A DNA stretch of 64,000 bases. Source: Halictus rubicundus (lineage: Eukaryota > Arthropoda > Insecta > Hymenoptera > Halictidae). Below are positions 30,601 to 44,208 of this stretch, one piece after another. The stretch's first letter is position 1. The number at the start of each line of letters is the position of its first letter. A program made the position numbers and the translations under genes. The notes under the pieces are model-generated. The model saw only the letters and a program-made list of their open reading frames with translations, searched no databases and was not told where the DNA came from. Location of the stretch: NCBI RefSeq assembly GCF_050948215.1, contig NW_027488774.1:186001-250000 (forward strand), read 5' to 3'.

Positions 30601-33600
30601 AGAGTATAGGACATAGGATTGGATAGGATAGAGGATAGGATACGATAGAGGATAGAATAGAATTGAGAATAGGATAGGATAGAGGATACGATATTATAGT
30701 GGCGAGGATCGAATAGAGGATAGGATAGCGGATAGGATAGGATAGAGTATAGAATAGGATAGAGGATAGGATAGGATAGAGGATAGAATAGGATTGAAGA
30801 TAGGATAGGATAGAGGAAAGGATAGGATAGAGGATCGGATAGGTGACTGGATAGGATAGAGGATAAGATAGGATAGAGAATAGTATAGGATAGAGGATAG
30901 GATAGGATAGGAGAGAGGATAGGATAGGATAGAGGATACGATAGGATAGAGGATAGGATAGGATAGAGGATAGGATAGGATAGAGGATAGAATAGGATAG
31001 AGGATAGGATAGGATTGAGGATAGGATAGGATATAGGATAGGATATTATAGAGGATAGGATAGGATAGAGGATAGGATAGTATAGAGGATAGGATAGGGT
31101 AGAGGATAGGATAGGATAGATGATAGGATAGGAAAGAGGATAGGATAGGATAGAGGATAGGATAGGATAGAGGATAGGATAGGGGATTGTATATAATAGA
31201 GGACAGGAGACGATAGAGGATAGGATAGAGGATAGGTTAGGGGATTGGATAGGATAGAGGATAGGATAGGATAGAGGATAGGATAGAGGATAGGATAGGA
31301 TAGAGGATAGGATAGGATAGAGGATAGGATAGGATAGAGGATAGGATATTATAGAGGATAGGATAGGATAGAGGATGGGATAGGATAGCGGATAGGATAG
31401 GATATAGGATTGGATAGGATAGAGGATAGGATACGATAGAGGATAGGATAGGATAGAGGATAGAATAGGGGATTGGATAGGATAGAGGATAGGATAGGAT
31501 AGAGCATAGGATAGGATTGAGGATAGGATAGGATAGAGGAAAGGATAGGATAGAGGATCGGATAGGTGATTGGATAGGATAGAGGATAGGATAGGATAGA
31601 GGATATTATAGGATAGAGGATAGGATAGGATAGAGGATATTATAGGATAGAGGATAGGATAGGATAGGATAGAGTATAGGATAGGATAGAGGATACGATA
31701 TTATAGAGGATAGGATAGGATAGAGGAAACGATAGGGTATTGGATAGGATAGTGCATAGGATAAAGAATAGGATAGGATAGAGGATAGGATAGGGGATTG
31801 GATAGGATAGAGGATAGGATACGATAGAGGATAGGATAGGATGGAGGATAGGATAGGGGATTGGATAGTATAGAGTATAGGATACGATAGGATAGAGGAT
31901 ACGATATTATAGAGGATAGGATAGGATAGAGGATAGGATCGGATAGAGGATAGGATAGGGGATTGGATAGGATAGAGGAAAGGATAGGATAGAGGATATG
32001 ATAGGATAGAGGATAGGATATAGGATTGGATAGGTTAGAGGATAGGATACGATAGTGGATAGGATAGATGATAGGATAGGATAGAGGATAGGATAGGGGA
32101 TTGGATAGGATAGAGGATAGGATAGGATTGAGGATAGGATAGGATAGAGGATATTATAGGATAGAGGATAGGATAGGACAGGATAGAGTATAGGATTGGA
32201 TAGAGGATACGATATTATAGAGGATAGGATAGGATAGAGGAAACGATAGGGTATTGGATAGGATAGAGCATAGGATAAAGAATAGGATAGGATAGAGGAT
32301 AGGATAGGGGATTGGATAGCATACGGGATTGGATAGGATAGAGGATAGGATAGGATAGAGGATAGGATAGGATAGAGGATAGAGGATAGGATAGGATAGA
32401 GGATACGATAGGATAGAGGATAGGATAGGATAGAGGTTAGGTTGGATAGAGTATAGAATAGGATAGAGGATAGGATAGGATAGAGGTTAGGATAGGATTG
32501 AGGATAGTATAGGATAGAGGAAAGGATAGGATAGAGGATAGGATAGAGGATAGGATAGGATAGCGGATAGGATAGGATAGAGGATAGTATAGGATAGAGG
32601 ATAGGATAGGATAGAGGATAGGATAGGATAGAGGATAGGATAGGATAGAGGATACGATAGGATAGAGGATAGGATAGGATAGAGGATAGGATAGGATAGA
32701 GGATAGGATAGGATAGAGGATAGGATAGGATTGAGGATAGGATAGGATAGAGGATACGATATTATAGAGGATAGGATAGGATAGAGGATAGGATAGGATA
32801 GAGGATGGGATAGGATAGCGGATAGGGTAGGATATAGGATTGGATAGGATAGAGGATAGGATACGATAGAGGATAGGATAGGATAGAGGATAGGATAGGG
32901 GATTGGATAGGATAGAGGATAGGATAGGATAGAGGATAGGATAGGAAAGAGGATAGGATAGGATAGAGGATAGGATAGGATAGAGGATAGGATAGAGGAT
33001 AGGATAGGATAGGATAGAGGATAGGATAGGATAGAGGATAGGATAGGATAGAGGATAGAGGATAGGATAGGATAGAGGATACGATAGGATAGAGGATAGG
33101 ATAGGATAGAGGTTAGGTTGGATAGAGTATAGAATAGGATAGAGGATAGGATAGGATAGAGGTTAGGATAGGATTGAGGATAGTATAGGATAGAGGAAAG
33201 GATAGGATAGAGGATAGGATAGAGGATAGGATAGGATAGCGGATAGGATAGGATAGAGGATAGTATAGGATAGAGGATAGGATAGGATAGAGGATAGGAT
33301 AGGATAGAGGATAGGATAGGATAGAGGATACGATAGGATAGAGGATAGGATAGGATAGAGGATAGGATAGGATAGAGGATAGGATAGGATAGAGGATAGG
33401 ATAGGATTGAGGAAAGGATAGGATAGAGGATCGGATAGGTGATTGGATAGTATAGAGGATAGGATAGGATAGAGGATAGTATAGGATAGAGGATAGAATA
33501 GGATAGAGGATAGGATAGGATAGAGGATAGGATAGGATAGGATAGAGGATACGATATTATAGAGGATAGGATAGGATAGAGGATAGGATCGGATAGAGGA

Positions 33601-36600
33601 TAGGATAGGGGATTGGATAGGATAGAGGAAAGGATAGGATAGAGGATAGGGTAGGATAGAGGATAGGATAGGATAGGATAGAGGATACGATATTATAGAG
33701 GATAGGATAGGTTAGAGGATAGGATCGGATAGAGGATAGGATAGGGGATTGGATAGGATAGAGGAAAGGATAGGATAGAGGATAGGGTAGGATAGAGGAT
33801 AGGATAGGAAAGAGGATAGGATAGGATTGAGGATAGGATAGGATAGAGGATAGGATAGGATAGGATAGAGTATAGGATAGGATAGAGGATACGATATTAT
33901 AGAGGATAGGATAGGATAGAGGAAACGATAGGGTATTGGATAGGATAGAGCATAGGATAAAGAATAGGATAGGATAGAGGATAGGATAGGGGATTGGATA
34001 GCATACGGGATTGGATAGGATAGAGGATAGGATACGATAGAGGATAGGATAGGATAGAGGATAGGATAGGGGATTGGATAGGATAGAGGATAGGATAGGA
34101 TAGAGGATAGGATAGGATTGAGGATAGGATAGGATAGAGGAAAGGATAGGATAGAGGATCGGATAGGTGATTGGATAGTATAGAGGATAGGATAGGATAG
34201 AGGATAGTATAGGATAGAGGATAGGATAGGATAGAGGATAGGATAGGATAGAGGATAGGATTGGATAGGATAGAGGATAGGATACGATAGAAGATAGAAT
34301 AGAATTGAGAATAGGATAGGATAGAGGATACGATATTATAGTGGCGAGGATCGAATAGAGGATAGGATAGCGGATAGGATAGGATAGAGTATAGAATAGG
34401 ATAGAGTATAGGATAGGATAGAGGATAGAATAGGATTGAAGATAGGATAGGATAGAGGAAAGGATAGGATAGAGGATCGGATAGGTGATTGGATAGGATA
34501 GAGAATAAGATAGGATAGAGGATAGTATAGGATAGAGGATAGGATAGGATTGAGGATAGGATAGGATAGAGGATAGGATAGGATAGAGGATAGGATAGTA
34601 TAGAGGATAGGATAGGATAGAGGATATGATAGGATAGAGGATAGTATAGGATAGAGGATAGGATAGGATAGAATATAGAATAGGATAGAGGATAGGATAC
34701 TATAGAGGATAGGATAAGATAGAGGATAGGATAGGATAGAGGATACGATAGGATAGAGGATAGGATAGGATAGAGGATAGGATAGGATAGAGGATAGGAT
34801 AGGATAGAGGATAGGATAGGATTGAGGATACGATAGGATAGAGGATACGATATTATAGAGGATAGGATAGGATAGAGGATAGGATAGGATAGAGGATGGA
34901 TAGGATAGCGGATAGGATAGGATATAGGATTGGATAGGATAGAGGATAGGATACGATAGAGGATAGGATAGGATAGAGGATAGGATAGGGGATTGGATAG
35001 GATAGAGGATAGGATAGGATAGAGGATAGGGTAGGATTGAGGATAGGATAGGATAGAGGAAAGGATAGGATAGAGGATCGGATAGGTGATTGGATAGTAT
35101 AGAGGATAGGATAGGATAGAGGATAGTATAGGATAGAGGATAGGATAGGATAGAGGATAGGATAGGATAGAGGATAGGATAGGATAGGATAGAGGATACG
35201 ATATTATAGAGGATAGGATAGGATAGAGGATAGGATCGGATAGAGGATAGGATAGGATAGAGGATAGGATCGGATAGGTGATTGGATAGGATAGAGGATA
35301 GGATAGGATAGAGGATAGTATAGGATAGAGGATAGGATAGGATAGAGGATAGGATAGGATAGAGGATACGATATTATAGAGGATAGGATAGGATAGAGGA
35401 AATGATAGGGTATTGGATAGGATAGAGCATAGGATAAAGAATAGGATATGATAGAGGATAGGATAGGGGATTGGATAGCATACGGGATTGGATGGGATAG
35501 AGGATAGGATACGATAGAGGATAGGATAGGATGGAGGATAGGATAGGGGATTGGATAGGATAGAGTATAGGATAGGATAGGATAGAGGATACGATATTAT
35601 AGAGGATAGGATAGGTTAGAGGATAGGATCGGATAGAGGATAGGATAGGGGATTGGATAGGATAGAGGAAAGGATAGGATAGAGGATAGGATAGGATAGA
35701 GGATAGGATATAGGATTGGATAGGTTAGAGGATAGGATACGATAGTGGATAGGATAGATGATAGGATAGGATAGAGGATAGGATAGGATAGAGGATAGGA
35801 TATAGGATTGGATAGGTTAGAGGATAGGATACGATAGTGGATAGGATAGATGATAGGATAAGATAGAGGATAGGATAGGATGGAGGATAGGATAGGATAG
35901 AGAATACGATACGATAGAGTATAGGACATAGGATTGGATAGGATAGAGGATAGGATACGATAGAGGATAGAATAGAATTGAGAATAGGATAGGATAGAGG
36001 ATACGATATTATAGTGGCGAGGATCGAATAGAGGATAGGATAGCGGATAGGATAGGATAGAGTATAGAATAGGATAGAGGATAGGATAGGATAGAGGATA
36101 GAATAGGATTGAAGATAGGATAGGATAGAGGAAAGGATAGGATAGAGGATCGGATAGGTGACTGGATAGGATAGAGGATAAGATAGGATAGAGAATAGTA
36201 TAGGATAGAGGATAGGATAGGATAGGAGAGAGGATAGGATAGGATAGAGGATACGATAGGATAGAGGATAGGATAGGATAGAGGATAGGATAGGATAGAG
36301 GATAGAATAGGATAGAGGATAGGATAGGATTGAGGATAGGATAGGATATAGGATAGGATATTATAGAGGATAGGATAGGATAGAGGATAGGATAGTATAG
36401 AGGATAGGATAGGGTAGAGGATAGGATAGGATAGATGATAGGATAGGAAAGAGGATAGGATAGGATAGAGGATAGGATAGGATAGAGGATAGGATAGGGG
36501 ATTGTATATAATAGAGGACAGGAGACGATAGAGGATAGGATAGAGGATAGGTTAGGGGATTGGATAGGATAGAGGATAGGATAGGATAGAGGATAGGATA

Positions 36601-37660
36601 GAGGATAGGATAGGATAGAGGATAGGATAGGATAGAGGATAGGATAGGATAGAGGATAGGATATTATAGAGGATAGGATAGGATAGAGGATGGGATAGGA
36701 TAGCGGATAGGATAGGATATAGGATTGGATAGGATAGAGGATAGGATACGATAGAGGATAGGATAGGATAGAGGATAGAATAGGGGATTGGATAGGATAG
36801 AGGATAGGATAGGATAGAGCATAGGATAGGATTGAGGATAGGATAGGATAGAGGAAAGGATAGGATAGAGGATCGGATAGGTGATTGGATAGGATAGAGG
36901 ATAGGATAGGATAGAGGATATTATAGGATAGAGGATAGGATAGGATAGAGGATATTATAGGATAGAGGATAGGATAGGATAGGATAGAGTATAGGATAGG
37001 ATAGAGGATACGATATTATAGAGGATAGGATAGGATAGAGGAAACGATAGGGTATTGGATAGGATAGTGCATAGGATAAAGAATAGGATAGGATAGAGGA
37101 TAGGATAGGGGATTGGATAGGATAGAGGATAGGATACGATAGAGGATAGGATAGGATGGAGGATAGGATAGGGGATTGGATAGTATAGAGTATAGGATAC
37201 GATAGGATAGAGGATACGATATTATAGAGGATAGGATAGGATAGAGGATAGGATCGGATAGAGGATAGGATAGGGGATTGGATAGGATAGAGGAAAGGAT
37301 AGGATAGAGGATAGGATAGGATAGAGGATAGGATATAGGATTGGATAGGTTAGAGGATAGGATACGATAGTGGATAGGATAGATGATAGGATAGGATAGA
37401 GGATAGGATAGGGGATTGGATAGGATAGAGGATAGGATAGGATTGAGGATAGGATAGGATAGAGGATATTATAGGATAGAGGATAGGATAGGACAGGATA
37501 GAGTATAGGATTGGATAGAGGATACGATATTATAGAGGATAGGATAGGATAGAGGAAACGATAGGGTATTGGATAGGATAGAGCATAGGATAAAGAATAG
37601 GATAGGATAGAGGATAGGATAGGGGATTGGATAGCATACGGGATTGGATAGGATAGAGGA
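27700..37660. repeat. Long tandem duplication with 5,315-bp spacing
   Basis: Two long blocks, about 27.7-32.35 kb and 33.0-37.66 kb, are co-linear at 5,315 bp spacing. Anchors are GAGGTTAGGTTGG (27794 and 33109), GTGGCGAGGATCGA (29026 and 34341, then 30699 and 36014), a 333-bp segment (30282 and 35597) and CATACGGG (32320 and 37635). The internal marker spacing of 1,673 bp is the same in both copies. One small difference is visible near 27606/32943, where the offset is 5,337 bp. This is the longest clear duplication in the window. Confidence 0.87.
32340..33420. repeat. Short duplication with 676-bp spacing
   Basis: The variant string GAGGTTAGGTTGG with its flanks appears at 32433 and again at 33109, 676 bp later. 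Both sit in a matching run of neighbours (an ACGATAGG variant before, then AGAGTATAGAATAGG and GAGGAAAGG after). It lies at the join between the two 5,315-bp blocks and may mark the site of the unequal exchange. Confidence 0.7.
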
Positions 37661-40600
37661 TAGGATAGGATAGAGGATAGGATAGGGGATTGGATAGGAA
37701 AGAGTATAGGATAGGATAGGATAGAGGATACGATATTATAGAGGATAGGATAGGATAGAGGATAGGATCGGATAGAGGATAGGATAGGGGATTGGATAGG
37801 ATAGAGGAAAGGATAGGATAGAGGATAGGATAGGATAGCGGATAGGATAGGGGATTGGATAGGATACAGGATAGGATAGGATAGAGGATAGGATAGGAAT
37901 GAGGATAGGAAAAGATAGAGGATCGGATAGGATGGCATAGAATATAGAATAGGATAGAATATAGAATAGGATAGAGGATAGGATAGGATAGAGGATAGGA
38001 TAGGATTGAGGATAGGATAGGATAGAGGATAGGATAGGATTGAGGATAGGATAGGATAGAGGATAGGATATTATAGAGGATAGGATAGGACAGAGGATAG
38101 GATAGGATAGAGGATAGGATAGTATAGAGGATAGGATAGGATAGAGGATAGGATAGGATAGATGATAGGATAGGAAAGAGGATAGGATAGGATAGAGGAT
38201 AGGATAGGATAGAGGATAGGATAGGGGATTGTATAGGATAGAGGACAGGAGACGATAGAGGATAGGATAGAGGATAGGTTAGGGGATTGGATAGGATAGA
38301 GGATAGGATAGGATAGAGGATATGATAGAGGATAGGAAAGGATAGAGGATAGGATAGGATAGAGGATAGGATAGGATAGAGGATAGGATAGGATAGAGGA
38401 TAGGATAGGATAGAGGATAGGATAGGATAGAGGATAGGATAGGATAGAGGATAGGATAGGATAGAGGATAGGATAGGGGATTGGATAGGATAGAGGATAG
38501 GATAGGATAGAGGATAGGATAGGATTGAGGATAGGATAGGATAGAGGAAAGGATAGGTGAGAGGATCGGATAGGTGATTGGATAGTATAGAGGATAGGAT
38601 AGGATAGAGGATAGTATAGGATAGAGGATAGGATAGGATAGAGGATAGGATAGGATAGAGGATAGAATACGATAGAGGATAGGATATTATAGAGGATAGG
38701 ATAGGATAGAGGATAGGATAGGATAGAGGATAGGATAGGATAGAGGATAGGATAGGATAGAGGATAGGATAGGATAGAGGCTAGGATAGGATAGAGGATA
38801 GGATAGGATAGAGGATAGGATAGGATAGAGGATAGGATAGGATAGAGGATAGGATAGGATAGAGGATAGGATAGGATAGAGGATATGATAGGATAGAGGA
38901 TCGGATAGGATAGAGGATAGGATAGGATAGAGGATAGAATACGATAGAGGATAGGATATTATAGAGGATAGGATAGGATAGAGGATAGGATAGGATAGAG
39001 GATAGGATAGGATAGAGGATATGATAGGATAGAGGATCGGATAGGATAGAGGATAGGATAGGATAGAGGATAGAATACGATAGAGGATAGGATATTATAG
39101 AGGATAGGATAGGATAGAGAATAGGATAGGATAGAGGATACGATAGGATAGAGGATAGGATAGGATAGAGGATAGGATAGGATAGAGGATAGGATAGGAT
39201 AGAGGATAGGATAGGATAGAGGATAGGATAGGATAGAGGATAGGATAGGATAGAGGATAGGGTAGGATAGAGGATATGATAGGATAGAGGATAGGATAGG
39301 ATAGAGGATAGGATAGGATAGAGGATAGGATAGGATAGAGGATATGATAGGATAGAGGATAGGATAGGATAGAGAATAGGATAGGATAGAGGATACGATA
39401 GGATAGAGGATAGAATACGATAGAGGATAGGATATTATAGAGGATAGGATAGGATAGAGGATAGGATAGGATAGAGGATAGGATAGGATAGAGGATAGGA
39501 TACGATAGAGGATAGGATAGGATAGAGGATAGGATATAGGATTGGATAAGATAGAGGATAGGATACGATAGTGGATAGGATAGATGATAGGATAGGATAG
39601 AAGATAGGATAGGATAGAGGATAGGATAGGATAGAGGATAGGATAGAGGATAGGATAGTGGATTGTATAGGATAGAGGATAGGATAGGATAGAGGATAGG
39701 ATACGATAGAGGATAGGATATTATAGAGGATAGGATAGGATAGAGGATAGGATAGGATAGAGGATAGGATAGGATAGAGGATAGGATAGGATAGAGGATA
39801 GGATAGGATAGAGGATAGGATAGGATAGTGGATAGGATAGGACAGAGGATATGATAGGATAGAGGATCGGATAGGATAGAGGATCGGATAGGATAGAGGA
39901 TAGGATAGGATAGAGGATAGAATACGATAGAGGATAGGATATTATAGAGGATAGGATAGGATAGAGGATAGGATAGGATAGAGGATAGGATAGGATAGAG
40001 GATATGATAGGATAGAGGATCGGATAGGATAGAGGATAGGATAGGATAGAGGATAGAATACGATAGAGGATAGGATATTATAGAGGATAGGATAGGATAG
40101 AGAATAGGATAGGATAGAGGATAGGATAGGATAGAGGATAGGATAGGATAGAGGATAGGATAGGATAGAGGATAGGATAGGATAGAGGATAGGATAGGAT
40201 AGGATAAAGGATAGGATAGGATAGAGGATAGGATAGGATTGAGGATAGTATAGGATAGAGGAAAGGATAGGATAGAGGATAGGATAGGATAGAGGATAGG
40301 ATAGGATAGAGGATATGATAGGATAGAGGATCGGATAGGATAGAGGATAGGATAGGATAGAGGATAGAATACGATAGAGGATAGGATATTATAGAGGATA
40401 GGATAGGATAGAGGATAGGATAGGATAGAGGATAGGATAGGATAGAGGATAGGATAGGATAGAGGATATGATAGGATGGAGGACCGGATAGGGGATTGGA
40501 TAGGATAGAGGATAGGATAGGATAGAGGATAGGATAGGATTGAGGATAGTATAGGATAGAGGAAAGGATAGGATAGAGGATCGGATAGGTGATTGGATAG

Positions 40601-40736
40601 GATAGAGGATAGGATAGGATAGAGGATAGTATAGGATAGAGGATAGGATAGCATAGAGGATAGGATAGGATAGAGGATAGGATAGGGTAGAGGATATGAT
40701 AGGATAGAGCATCGGATAGGATAGAGGATTGGATAG

Positions 40737-41090
40737 GATAGGATAGAGGATAGGATAGGATAGAGGATAGGATAGGATAGAGGATAGGATAGGATAGAGG
40801 ATAGGATAGGATAGAGGATAGGATAGGATAGAGGATAGGATAGGATAGAGGATAGGATAGGATAGAGGATAGGATAGGATAGAGGATAGGATAGGATAGA
40901 GGATAGGATAGGATGGAGGATAGGATAGGATAGAGGATAGGATAGGATAGAGGATAGGATAGGATAGAGGATAGGATAGGATAGAGGATAGGATAGGATA
41001 GAGGATAGGATAGGATAGAGGATAGGATAGGATAGAGGATAGGATAGGATAGAGGATAGGATAGGATAGAGGATAGGATAGGATAGAGGA
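40737..41090. repeat. Near-pure 17-bp tract
   Basis: About twenty consecutive units match the consensus, with one visible change (GGATGGAGG near 40914). The first ten or so units show no difference. Such a tract is the best reference for the consensus and suggests recent expansion. Confidence 0.88.
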
Positions 41091-43974
41091 TATGATAGGA
41101 TAGAGGATCGGATAGGATAGAGGATCGGATAGGATAGAGGATAGGATAGGATAGAGGATAGGATAGGATAGAGGATAGGATAGGATAGAGGATAGGATAG
41201 GATAGAGGATAGGATACGATAGAGGATAGGATAGGATAGAGGATAGGATATAGGATTGGATAGGATAGAGGATAGGATACGATAGTGGATAGGATAGATG
41301 ATAGGATAGGATAGAAGATAGGATAGGATAGAGGATAGGATAGAGGATAGGATAGTGGATTGTATAGGATAGAGGATAGGATAGGATAGAGGATAGGATA
41401 CGATAGAGGATAGGATATTATAGAGGATAGGATAGGATAGAGGATAGGATAGGATAGAGGATAGGATAGGATAGAGGATAGGATAGGATAGAGGATAGGA
41501 TACGATAGAGGATAGGATCGGATAGAGGATAGGATAGGGGATTGTATAGGATAGAGGACAGGAGACGATAGAGGATAGGATAGGTTAGACGATAGGATAG
41601 GATAGAGGATAGGATAGGATAGAGGATAGGATAGGATAGAGGATAGGATAGAGGATAGGATAGAGGATAGGATAGGATAGGGGATAGGATAGGATAGAGG
41701 ATAGGATAGGATAGAGGATAGGATAGGATAGAGGATAGGATAGGATAGATGATAGGATAGGATAGAGGATAGGATAGGATAGAGGATAGGATAGGATAGA
41801 GGATAGGATAGGATAGAGGATAGGATAGGATAGAGGATAGGATAGGATAGAGGATAGGATAGGATAGAGGATAGGATATAGGATTGGATAGGATAGAGGA
41901 TAGGATACGATAGTGGATAGGATAGATGATAGGATAGGATAGAAGATAGGATAGGATAGAGGATAGGATAGGATAGAGGATAGGATAGAGGATAGGATAG
42001 TGGATTGTATAGGATAGAGGATAGGATAGGATAGAGGATAGGATAGTGGATTGTATAGGATAGAGGATAGGATAGGATAGAGGATAGGATACGATAGAGG
42101 ATAGGATATTATAGAGGATAGGATAGGAAAGAGGATAGGATAGGATAGAGGATAGTATAGGATAGTGAATAGGATAGCATAGAGGATAGGATAGAGGATT
42201 GGATAGGATAGAGTATAGGATACGATAGAGGATAGGATCGGATAGAGGATAGGATAGGGGATTGTATAGGATAGAGGACAGGAGACGATAGAGGATAGGA
42301 TAGGTTAGACGATAGGATAGGATAGAGGATAGGATAGGATAGAGGATAGGATAGAGGATAGGATAGAGGATAGGATAGAGGATAGGATAGGATAGAGGAT
42401 AGAATAGGATAGAGGATAGGATAGGATTGAGGATAGGATAGGATAGAGGATAGGATATTATAGAGGATAGGATAGGATAGAGGATAAGATAGGATAGAGG
42501 ATAGGATAGGATAGAGGATTGGATAGGATAGGATAGAGGATAGGATAGGATAGAGGATATGATAGGATAGAGGATCGGATAGGGGATTGGATAGGATAGA
42601 GGATAGGATAGGATAGAGGATAGGATAGGATTGAGGATAGTATAGGATAGAGGAAAGGATAGGATAGAGGATCGGATAGGTGATTGGATAGGATAGAGGA
42701 TAGGATAGGATAGAGGATAGGATAGGATTCAGGATAGTATAGGATAGAGGATAGGATAGGATAGAGTATAAGATAGGATAGAGGATAGGATAGGATAGAG
42801 GATAGGATAGGATAGAGGATAGGATAGGATAGAGGATAGTATAGGATAGAGGATAGGATACGATAGAGGATAGGATAGGATAGAGGATAGGATAGGGGAT
42901 TGGATAGGATAGAGGATAGGATAGGATTGAGGATAGGATAGGATAGAGGAAAGGATAGGATAGAGGATCGGATAGGTGATTGGATAGGATAGAGGATAGG
43001 ATAGGATAGAGGATAGTATAGGATAGAGGATATTATAGGATAGAGGATAGGATAGGATAGGATAGAGTATAGGATAGGATAGAGGATACGATATTATAGA
43101 GGATAGGATAGGATAGAGGAAACGATAGGGTATTGGATAGGATAGAGCATAGGATAAAGAATAGGATAGGATAGTTGATAGGATAGGGGATTGGATAGCA
43201 TACGGGATTGGATAGGATAGAGGATAGGATACGATAGAGGATAGGATAGGATGGAGGATAGGATAGGGGATTGGATAGGATAGAGGAAAGGATAGGATAG
43301 AGGATAGGATAGGATAGAGGATAGGATATAGGATTGGATAGGTTAGAGGATAGGATACGATAGTGGATAGGATAGAGGATAGGATAGGATAGAGGATAGG
43401 ATAGGGGATTGGATAGGATAGAGGATAGGATAGGATAGAGGATAGGATAGGATTGAAGATAGGATAGGATAGAGGAAAGGATAGGTTAGAGGATCGGATA
43501 GGTGATTGGATAGGATAGAGGATAGGATAGGATAGAGGATAGTATAGGATAGAGGATAGGATAGGATAGAGGATAGGATAGGATTGAGGATAGGATAGGA
43601 TAGAGTATAGGATAGGATAGAGGATACGATATTATAGAGGATAGGATAGGATAGAGTAAACGATACGGTATTGGATAGGATAGAGTATAGGATAAAGAAG
43701 AGGATAGGATAGAGGATAGGATAGGGGATTGGATAGCATACGGGATTGGATAGGATAGAGGATAGGATACGATAGAGGATAGGATAGGATGGAGGATAGG
43801 ATAGGGGATTGGATAGGATAGAGTATAGGATAGGATAGGATAGAGGATACGATATTATAGAGGATAGGATAGGATAGAGGATAGGATCGGATAGAGGATA
43901 GGATAGGATAGAGGATAGGATAGGATAGAGGATAGTATAGTATAGAGGATAGGATAGGATAGAGGATAGGATAG

Positions 43975-44208
43975 GATAGGATAGAGGATAGGATAGGATA
44001 GAGGATAGGATAGGATAGAGGATAGGATAGGATAGAGGATAGGATAGGATAGAGGATAGGATAGGATAGAGGATAGGATAGGATAGAGGATAGGATAGGA
44101 TAGAGGATAGGATAGGATAGAGGATAGGATAGGATAGAGGATAGGATAGGATAGAGGATAGGATAGGATAGAGGATAGGATAGGATAGAGGATAGGATAG
44201 GATAGAGG
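43975..44208. repeat. Near-pure 17-bp tract
   Basis: About fourteen consecutive consensus units lie between a 22-bp variant unit on the left and an AGAATACGATAG variant on the right. Another pure run starts after the GATATTATAG variant at about 44229. Confidence 0.85.
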
